Below are positions 59,298 through 64,000 of a DNA stretch of 64,000 nt, in pieces. Source of the stretch: Streptomyces sindenensis. GTDB taxonomy: Bacteria > Actinomycetota > Actinomycetes > Streptomycetales > Streptomycetaceae. The first letter of the stretch is position 1, and each line of letters opens with the position of its first letter. The notes below the pieces were generated by a model. The model searched no databases. It had not been told where the DNA came from and saw only the letters and a program-made list of their open reading frames with translations. A program made the position numbers and the translations under genes. The stretch lies in NCBI RefSeq assembly GCF_014649035.1, contig NZ_BMSG01000019.1, forward strand, positions 62,001 through 126,000, read 5' to 3'.

Positions 59298-60247
59298 CCA
59301 CGACCGCCGTGGCCTCGCCCCGGTTCGCCTTCCACGACGGGGAGTTCGTCCGCGCCGACACCGTCGGCCTGCCCGTGAGCACCCAGGCCCTGCACTACGG
59401 GACCGGTGTCTTCGAGGGCATCCGTGCCTACGCCCGGGAAGACACGGCCGGTCTGTCGGTCTTCCGGCTCCGTGAGCACCTGGAACGCCTGGAGCGCTCC
59501 GCCGGCGCGCTGCGGATCCGGCTGCCGCTGACCGTGGACGACCTGAGCGGCGTCGTCCTGGACCTGCTGCGGCGCAACGGCTGCGACGGCGACACCTACA
59601 TCCGCCCGCTCGCCTACAAGCTGGCGCTCGAACCGGGCACCCCCTTCGGCGTCCGGCTGAGCGGGGTCTCCGCGCAGTTCACGCTCACCACGGTGCGGAT
59701 GGGGCCCTACGTCCCGAGCGAGGGTCTGGCCTGCAAGGTCAGCAGCTTCCGGCGCGTGCCGTCCGTCAGCATCCCGTCGGCGGCCAAGATCACCGGCACG
59801 TACGCCAACAACGCCCTGGCCGTGGAGGAGGCGTACGCCGACGGCTGCGACGACGCGCTGATGCTCGGTCTCGACGGCAACCTCACCGAGGCGAGCACGT
59901 CCAACGTCTTCGTCGTCGGCCGGGACGGCCGCATCGCGACCCCGCCCGTCACCGCCGACATCCTGCCCGGCATCACCCGGGCCACGGTGATCGAACTGCT
60001 GGCACGGGAGTTCGGCCTGCCGGTCGCGGAACGGCCGGTGGGGCGGGCCGAACTGGACGAGGCCCAGGAGGTGTTCACCACCGGTACGGGTGTCGAGGTC
60101 TGCCCCGTCACCTCGATCGACCACCGCCCGGTGGGCACGGGCCGGGCTGGGGACCTGACCCGGCGACTCGGCGATGTCTACACCGAGGTGGTACGGGGAC
60201 GGCGCCCCGCTTACGCCACCTGGCTCACTCCCGTGCCGCCCCGATGA
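59294..60247 (+). CDS. Branched-chain-type aminotransferase (class IV, IlvE-like)
   Basis: The motif ALHYGTGVFEGIRAY, the PLP lysine in SAAKITGTYANNALA (about residue 164), EASTSNVFVVGRDG and the final VFTTGTGVEVCPVTSID match class IV aminotransferases that act on branched or bulky 2-oxo acids with glutamate. It is coupled at both ends by ATGA overlaps, between the ligase and the prephenate-decarboxylase-like gene. It should convert the cluster's keto acid into an L-amino acid. Confidence 0.92.
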   Translation: MTTTAVASPRFAFHDGEFVRADTVGLPVSTQALHYGTGVFEGIRAYAREDTAGLSVFRLREHLERLERSAGALRIRLPLTVDDLSGVVLDLLRRNGCDGDTYIRPLAYKLALEPGTPFGVRLSGVSAQFTLTTVRMGPYVPSEGLACKVSSFRRVPSVSIPSAAKITGTYANNALAVEEAYADGCDDALMLGLDGNLTEASTSNVFVVGRDGRIATPPVTADILPGITRATVIELLAREFGLPVAERPVGRAELDEAQEVFTTGTGVEVCPVTSIDHRPVGTGRAGDLTRRLGDVYTEVVRGRRPAYATWLTPVPPR

Positions 60248-60906
60248 ACTCCCACGCCCCGCTCCCCGCAAGCACCGGTGGAAGGAAGACAGTGCAGCAA
60301 CCGACAGACCAGAAATTCCTGGACATCTCCATGCCCACGACGGCGAGGGGCTGGAAGGTGGCCACCCTGGGGCCGGCCGGCACGAGCAGCGAACTGGCGG
60401 CCACGCACCTCATAGCGCGGCTCCCCGGTGACTCCGTCGAGCAGACCCCCGCGCTGTTCCACAGCTACGAAGCCGCGTCCAGAGCGGTGCTCCAGGGCTC
60501 GGCCGATCTGCTGGTGGTGGCCAACGCGTACGCCAACGTGTCCGAGTTCTACATGAACACGGAGCTGAGCCTGGTCGGCGCCTACCACTACCGGACCCCC
60601 CTGTACGGCATCGCGGTGGTGCCGGGCAGCACTCCCTCCGGGCCGGTCCGGATCGCCAGCCACCCCGCCCCCGTACCGCTGATCGAGCAGCTGCTGCCGG
60701 AGGGGATGAGCGTCAAGGAGACCGTCCTGACCGATTCCACCAGCGCGGCCGCGCTCGCCGCGCGGGCCGGCCGGGTGGAGGCGGCGCTCACCACCGCGCC
60801 GTCGGCCGAGCGGTACGGCCTCGCGTTCATCTCCGAGACCCGGCCCATCGACATGCTCTGGTCCGTCTTCCGGCTCACCCGGGCCGTCGAGCCGGTGGCG
60901 GCCTGA
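60244..60906 (+). CDS. BacA/SalX-like prephenate decarboxylase homologue
   Basis: The protein has the prephenate-dehydratase fold: TLGPAGTSSELAATHLI (about 41-57), VVANAYANVSEFYM, RTPLYGIAV, ASHPAPVPLI and LTDSTSAAALAA. It lacks the ACT domain, and the catalytic Thr-Arg-Phe motif is replaced by PIDMLWSVF. BacA of bacilysin, recalled from memory, shares the same pattern (TLGPEGTSSE, FYM, TPMYGLAV, SHPSP, NSTS, SIPMSWSLF). Such enzymes decarboxylate prephenate without aromatising, giving dihydro-4-hydroxyphenylpyruvate. The ATG overlaps the aminotransferase stop. Confidence 0.82.
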   Translation: MNSHAPLPASTGGRKTVQQPTDQKFLDISMPTTARGWKVATLGPAGTSSELAATHLIARLPGDSVEQTPALFHSYEAASRAVLQGSADLLVVANAYANVSEFYMNTELSLVGAYHYRTPLYGIAVVPGSTPSGPVRIASHPAPVPLIEQLLPEGMSVKETVLTDSTSAAALAARAGRVEAALTTAPSAERYGLAFISETRPIDMLWSVFRLTRAVEPVAA

Positions 60907-60907
60907 G

Positions 60908-62305
60908 ATGGGCAGGACGCTCGCCGAGAAGATCTGGTCCCAGCACGTGGTGCGCCCGCTCGACGACGGCGCCGATCTGCTCTACGTCGACCTGCACGTC
61001 CTGCACGAGGTCAACACGCCCCGGGCCTTCGACGACTTGAGGGCGTCCGGCAGAAGAGTCCGCCGCCCCGACCGCACTCTCGCCGTCGAGGACCACAACA
61101 CCCCGACCAGACAAGGCGCCCTGGAGGACCTGGCGGGGCGGCGGCAACGCGAGCTGATCCGCGCCAACTGCGCCGAGTTCGGCATCCCGCTCCACCGGCT
61201 GGGCGACGCGGACCAGGGGATCGTGCATGTCATCGTCCCCGAACTCGGCCTCGCCCAGCCGGGGATGACGATCGTCTGCTGCGACTCGCACACCTCGACG
61301 CTCGGCGCGCTGGGCGTGCTCGCCTTCGGCATCGGCACGGGCCAGGTCGAGCATGTCCTGGCCACCCAGACCCTGCCCGTGCACCGGCCGGGGGACCTCG
61401 CCGTCGAGGTCTCCGGGGCGTTGCCGGACGGGGCCACGGCGAAGGACCTGGCGCTGGCGCTGATCGCGCAGATCGGCACCGGGGGCGGGCAGGGCAGCAT
61501 CATCGAATACCGCGGCGAGGCCGTCCGCGGGCTCTCCGTGGAAGGCCGGATGACGCTCTGCAACATGAGCATCGAAGCCGGTTCGCGGGCGGGCCTGGTG
61601 GCCGCCGACGACACGACGATCGACTACCTCCGCGGCCGGCTGGAGGCCCAGGGCCGGGCCGACGCGTTCGCCGAGGCGGAGCCGCGGTGGCGCGCGATGC
61701 GCAGCGACGACGACGCCCGGTTCGACGACGTCGTGCACATCGACGCCGCCGCCGTCGGCCCCCGGGTCTCCTGGGGGACCAACCCGGCGCAGAACCTGCT
61801 GATCGACGGGTCGATCCCCACCAGGTCGGACTTCGCCACCGAGGAAGAGTGGGCCTCGGCCCGGCGGTCCCTGGACTACATGGGGCTGCGCCCCGGCCAG
61901 GCCGTGCGGGACCTCTCGGTGAGCACCGTCTTCCTCGGCTCCTGCACCAACGGGCGGATCGAGGATCTGCGGGATGCCGCGGCCGTCCTCGCCGGGCGCC
62001 GGGTGGCCGACGGTGTGCACCTGCTGATCGTCCCGGGCTCGGCCGCCGTCCGGCGGCAGGCGCAGGCCGAGGGGCTGGACCAGGTGTTCGCCGAGGCCGG
62101 CGCCGACTTCCGCGAAGGCGCGGGCTGCTCGATGTGCTGCGCCCTCAACGAGGACCGCCTCGCCCCGGGCGAGCGGGCCGCGTCCACCAGCAACCGCAAC
62201 TTCGAGGGGCGTCAGGGCAAACAGTCCAGGACCCACCTGGTCTCACCCCGTGTCGCGGCGGCCACGGCTGTCTCCGGCCGCCTCACCACTCCGGAGGACC
62301 TGTGA
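60908..62305 (+). CDS. LeuC-like large subunit of an isopropylmalate-type isomerase
   Basis: Aconitase-fold motifs are complete: HEVNTPRAFDDL, CCDSHTSTLGALG, FLGSCTNGRIEDL and GCSMCCALNEDRL, with the three [4Fe-4S] cysteines. The 465-residue length is normal. It moves a hydroxyl between adjacent carbons of a 2-alkylmalate by dehydration and rehydration. It starts one base after the BacA-like stop and overlaps LeuD by GTGA. Its placement away from chromosomal leuCD and within this operon points to a dedicated substrate. Confidence 0.92.
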   Translation: MGRTLAEKIWSQHVVRPLDDGADLLYVDLHVLHEVNTPRAFDDLRASGRRVRRPDRTLAVEDHNTPTRQGALEDLAGRRQRELIRANCAEFGIPLHRLGDADQGIVHVIVPELGLAQPGMTIVCCDSHTSTLGALGVLAFGIGTGQVEHVLATQTLPVHRPGDLAVEVSGALPDGATAKDLALALIAQIGTGGGQGSIIEYRGEAVRGLSVEGRMTLCNMSIEAGSRAGLVAADDTTIDYLRGRLEAQGRADAFAEAEPRWRAMRSDDDARFDDVVHIDAAAVGPRVSWGTNPAQNLLIDGSIPTRSDFATEEEWASARRSLDYMGLRPGQAVRDLSVSTVFLGSCTNGRIEDLRDAAAVLAGRRVADGVHLLIVPGSAAVRRQAQAEGLDQVFAEAGADFREGAGCSMCCALNEDRLAPGERAASTSNRNFEGRQGKQSRTHLVSPRVAAATAVSGRLTTPEDL

Positions 62306-62892
62306 GCGAGCCCGCCCTCCGCAGGGGGACCGCGGTCCCCCTGCGCCGTGACGACGTGGACACCGACCAGCTCGCCCCGGCCCGTTTCGTCCCGTACTTC
62401 CGGCCGAACGGTTTCACGAACATCCTGTTCGCGGACTGGCGGGCGGACCCGGCGTTCGTCCTCAACCAGCCCGCCCACCAGGGTGCGACCGTCCTGATCG
62501 CCGGCCGCGACTTCGGCACCGGCTCCTCCCGCGAATCGGCCGTCTGGGCGCTCCAGAGCGCGGGGTTCGAGGTGATCGTCGCCAGCCGCTTCGGCGACAT
62601 CTTCCGGGGCAACGCCACCATGCGGGGCCTGTGGACGGCCGAGGTCGACCACGAGGTGATCGAGCGGCTGTGGGCCGCGGTCGAAGCCGATCCCTGGCTG
62701 CCCGTCACCGTCGATCTGGCGGCCCGGCGGCTGACCTGCGGAGAGGTGGAGAGCCCGGTGCGGATCGCCGAGCCGCTGCTCCGCCGGCTGCTGGAGCCGG
62801 GAGACCCGATCGCCGAGACGCTCGGCCGTCTCCCCGAGATCGAGGCGTACGAATCGGCCGCCGCCGGGCAGCGCCGGTCCGGACCGGTCTGA
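62302..62892 (+). CDS. LeuD-like small subunit of an isopropylmalate-type isomerase
   Basis: The swivel-domain motifs TDQLAPARFVPYFRPNG, LIAGRDFGTGSSRESAVWAL and SRFGDIFRGNAT match LeuD (196 residues). It forms the heterodimer with the upstream LeuC-like protein. The GTG start overlaps the previous stop. No leuB-like dehydrogenase gene follows in the window, so the oxidative decarboxylation step would need an enzyme from elsewhere or lie beyond the right edge. Confidence 0.92.
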   Translation: MSEPALRRGTAVPLRRDDVDTDQLAPARFVPYFRPNGFTNILFADWRADPAFVLNQPAHQGATVLIAGRDFGTGSSRESAVWALQSAGFEVIVASRFGDIFRGNATMRGLWTAEVDHEVIERLWAAVEADPWLPVTVDLAARRLTCGEVESPVRIAEPLLRRLLEPGDPIAETLGRLPEIEAYESAAAGQRRSGPV

Positions 62893-62955
62893 CAGCGGCC
62901 GGCCCGGCGCCGATGCCCCGAACCCCTTCCCGTATCTCTCCGGAAAAGGTCATTG

Positions 62956-63339
62956 ATGCTCAGCGAGACGTTCTCCGCGCCCGGCGCTCCGGCCCCGGCC
63001 GCACGCTACTCACCCGTCGTACGCCGCGGACCGCTGCTGGCGGTCTCGGGCCAGGTCCCGTTCGTCCCCGGCCGGCTCGACGGGCCCGTGCCGGGCTTCC
63101 GTGAGCAGGCCCGCGCCGTGTTCACCCACCTCCAGGAGCTGCTCGGCACCGCCGGTGCCGGCGTCTCCGATGTGCTGATGGTCAGGATCTATCTGGCGCG
63201 CGAGGAAGACTTCGCGGCCATGAACGAGCTGTTCGACGAGGTGTTCGGCGAGGTCGCGCCGGCCCGCACGACGGTTTGGGTGCACCTGCCGGGGGGCCTG
63301 CTCGTCGAGGCCGACGTGCTGGCGGTGGTGGGCGCGTGA
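62956..63339 (+). CDS. RidA (YjgF/YER057c/UK114) family deaminase
   Basis: The 127-residue protein has LLAVSGQVPFVPG, VLMVRIYLAREEDFAAMNELF, and the active-site Arg in APARTTVWVHLPGG with the Glu in LVEADVLAVVG. RidA proteins hydrolyse reactive enamines or imines released by PLP and flavin enzymes. Here it may handle the imine from the FAD oxidoreductase or aminotransferase, or protect from it. It is followed by the coupled chorismate mutase gene. Confidence 0.9.
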   Translation: MLSETFSAPGAPAPAARYSPVVRRGPLLAVSGQVPFVPGRLDGPVPGFREQARAVFTHLQELLGTAGAGVSDVLMVRIYLAREEDFAAMNELFDEVFGEVAPARTTVWVHLPGGLLVEADVLAVVGA

Positions 63340-63389
63340 GCACGGGTGCGGGGTCCCTGACCGGCGGTGTCCGGGAGGGAGAGGGCGGT

Positions 63390-63647
63390 GTGAGTGGCGA
63401 GGCCACGGAATCCATCGCGGCCTGGCGGGCCGGGATCGACGCGCTCGACGAGAAGGTCATCGCGCTCCTGGAGGAGCGGATGGCGCTCTCCCGGCAGATC
63501 CAGCACAGCCGGATGCGCAACGGCGGCAGCCGGCTGGCCGCCGCCCGGGAGCGGCGGATCGTGCAGCGGTACGCCGACCGGCTCGGCGACGACGGGGCCC
63601 GCCTGGCCGCCCTCGTCCTCACGATGTCCCGAGGGGCCGCCGTATGA
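63390..63647 (+). CDS. Chorismate mutase, AroQ type
   Basis: The all-helical 85-residue domain reads AAWRAGIDALDEKVIALLEERM, LSRQIQHSRMRNGGS and AARERRIVQRYADRLGD, with the Arg/Lys/Glu active-site pattern of AroQ. It turns chorismate into prephenate, the substrate of the BacA-like enzyme two genes upstream. The GTG at 63390 is chosen for its GGGAGGGAG site; a GTG at 63336 that overlaps the RidA stop would add 18 residues. The stop overlaps the next ATG (ATGA). Confidence 0.9.
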   Translation: MSGEATESIAAWRAGIDALDEKVIALLEERMALSRQIQHSRMRNGGSRLAAARERRIVQRYADRLGDDGARLAALVLTMSRGAAV

Positions 63648-64000
63648 GCGCGCCGGCCAGGCTCGCGATCGTCGGGGGCGGCCCACGGGCCCTGAGCATC
63701 CTGGAGCGGCTCGCCGCCCGGGCGGCCGGGGTACCGGGGCCGGTGGAGATCCACCTCATCGACGCCGTACAGGTCGGCTGCGGCCGGATCTGGCGCACCG
63801 GTCAGCCGGACTGGTATCTGATGAACACGGTGGCCGGGGAGATCACCGCGTTCTCCGGACCGCCGGACACCGGGCCCGCCCGACCCGGAGCCGGGCCCTC
63901 GTTCGCCCAGTGGTGGGACATGACCGAACCGGGTCACGATCACGCGAACGACTACGCGCCGCGCGGCCTCTACGGGCGGTACCTGCTCTTCCTCCTCGAC
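63644..64000 (+). CDS. FAD/NAD(P)-binding protein, 5' part only
   Basis: The first 119 codons read into the right edge. They start ARLAIVGGGPRALSILERLA, an FAD-binding motif, followed by EIHLIDAVQVGCGRIWRTGQ and WYLMNTVAGEITAF. This matches the FAD-NAD(P)-binding family seen beside biosynthetic genes, related to N-hydroxylating flavoproteins. The start overlaps the chorismate mutase stop, so it belongs to the same operon. It could oxidise the amine or another site of the product; the C-terminus is needed to decide. Confidence 0.75.
   Translation, partial: MSAPARLAIVGGGPRALSILERLAARAAGVPGPVEIHLIDAVQVGCGRIWRTGQPDWYLMNTVAGEITAFSGPPDTGPARPGAGPSFAQWWDMTEPGHDHANDYAPRGLYGRYLLFLLD

Noticed and set aside
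60244..60906. Ordinary prephenate dehydratase (PheA)
   Set aside because: The TRF catalytic motif and ACT domain are missing and the sequence pattern follows BacA.
56284..62892. Cluster as a simple second leucine operon
   Set aside because: LeuB is absent, the synthase lacks its regulatory domain, and chorismate mutase plus a BacA-like gene share the operon.
1..64000. tRNA or rRNA genes, including a tRNA attachment site for the prophage
   Set aside because: I found no cloverleaf or CCA-type end near either integrase; the uppP fragment is the better attachment candidate.
1..64000. CRISPR arrays
   Set aside because: No set of regularly spaced direct repeats was seen; short repeats in this DNA are GC-rich codon repeats.

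Overview
The window is high-GC actinobacterial DNA, almost certainly a Streptomyces chromosome. The signs are strong third-position GC, frequent GTG starts, many ATGA/GTGA start-stop overlaps, a fused assimilatory nitrate reductase, class II DAHP synthase, and families typical of the genus (DUF3037/HipA-like pair, CGNR zinc-finger regulator). All calls rest on reading the sequence and on remembered family motifs; no searches were run.

Region 1 (1-14.9 kb) is accessory DNA. It opens with the 3' end of a TPR-type regulator, a frameshifted HAD hydrolase, a small operon headed by a Phd/YefM-like antitoxin under a perfect inverted-repeat operator, and an ATP-dependent DNA ligase killed by an in-frame TGA. 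A tyrosine integrase operon follows. Next come likely lysogenic-conversion genes (a HEPN-like protein, a PASTA protein, a lipoprotein). The region ends in a leftward tail-and-lysis module: a GDPD-containing tail protein, small membrane proteins, a holin and an amidase. It abuts a 3' fragment of uppP, which may be the attachment site. No capsid or terminase gene is visible, so this is either one end of a prophage or a remnant.

Region 2 (14.9-39.5 kb) is mostly chromosomal: a P-loop kinase, the nitrate reductase/flavoprotein fusion, and a translationally coupled methyltransferase / PLP enzyme / ATP-grasp ligase / MFS exporter set that looks like a small metabolite cluster. It continues with an ECF sigma factor, a His-rich membrane protein, a ferric-reductase-like protein, a universal stress protein, apolipoprotein N-acyltransferase, uracil-DNA glycosylase, an orphan peptide-binding lipoprotein, two FabG-like reductases and a HipA-like kinase pair.

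Region 3 (39.6-45.5 kb) starts at a broken integrase remnant. It carries an ABC exporter, a wrecked NUDIX gene, a triple-NUDIX protein, and a P-loop kinase fused in frame to a VanX-like dipeptidase.

Region 4 (45.7 kb to the right edge) is the most interesting. It appears to be a biosynthetic gene cluster with its own class II DAHP synthase, chorismate mutase and a BacA/SalX-like prephenate decarboxylase homologue. It also has a stand-alone isopropylmalate-synthase-like enzyme, LeuC/LeuD-like subunits, a branched-chain-type aminotransferase, a PaaK-like adenylating enzyme, a clavaminate-synthase-like oxygenase, a cupin, a Dabb protein, RidA and flavoproteins. A second GAPDH, a DMT exporter, two response regulators lacking the phospho-acceptor Asp, and an IclR regulator complete it. 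The gene logic suggests that prephenate is diverted to a non-aromatic (dihydro-hydroxyphenylpyruvate-type) keto acid, which is then chain-extended by leucine-type chemistry, transaminated, activated and oxidised. The extra GAPDH may be a resistant target copy. The cluster runs off the right edge.
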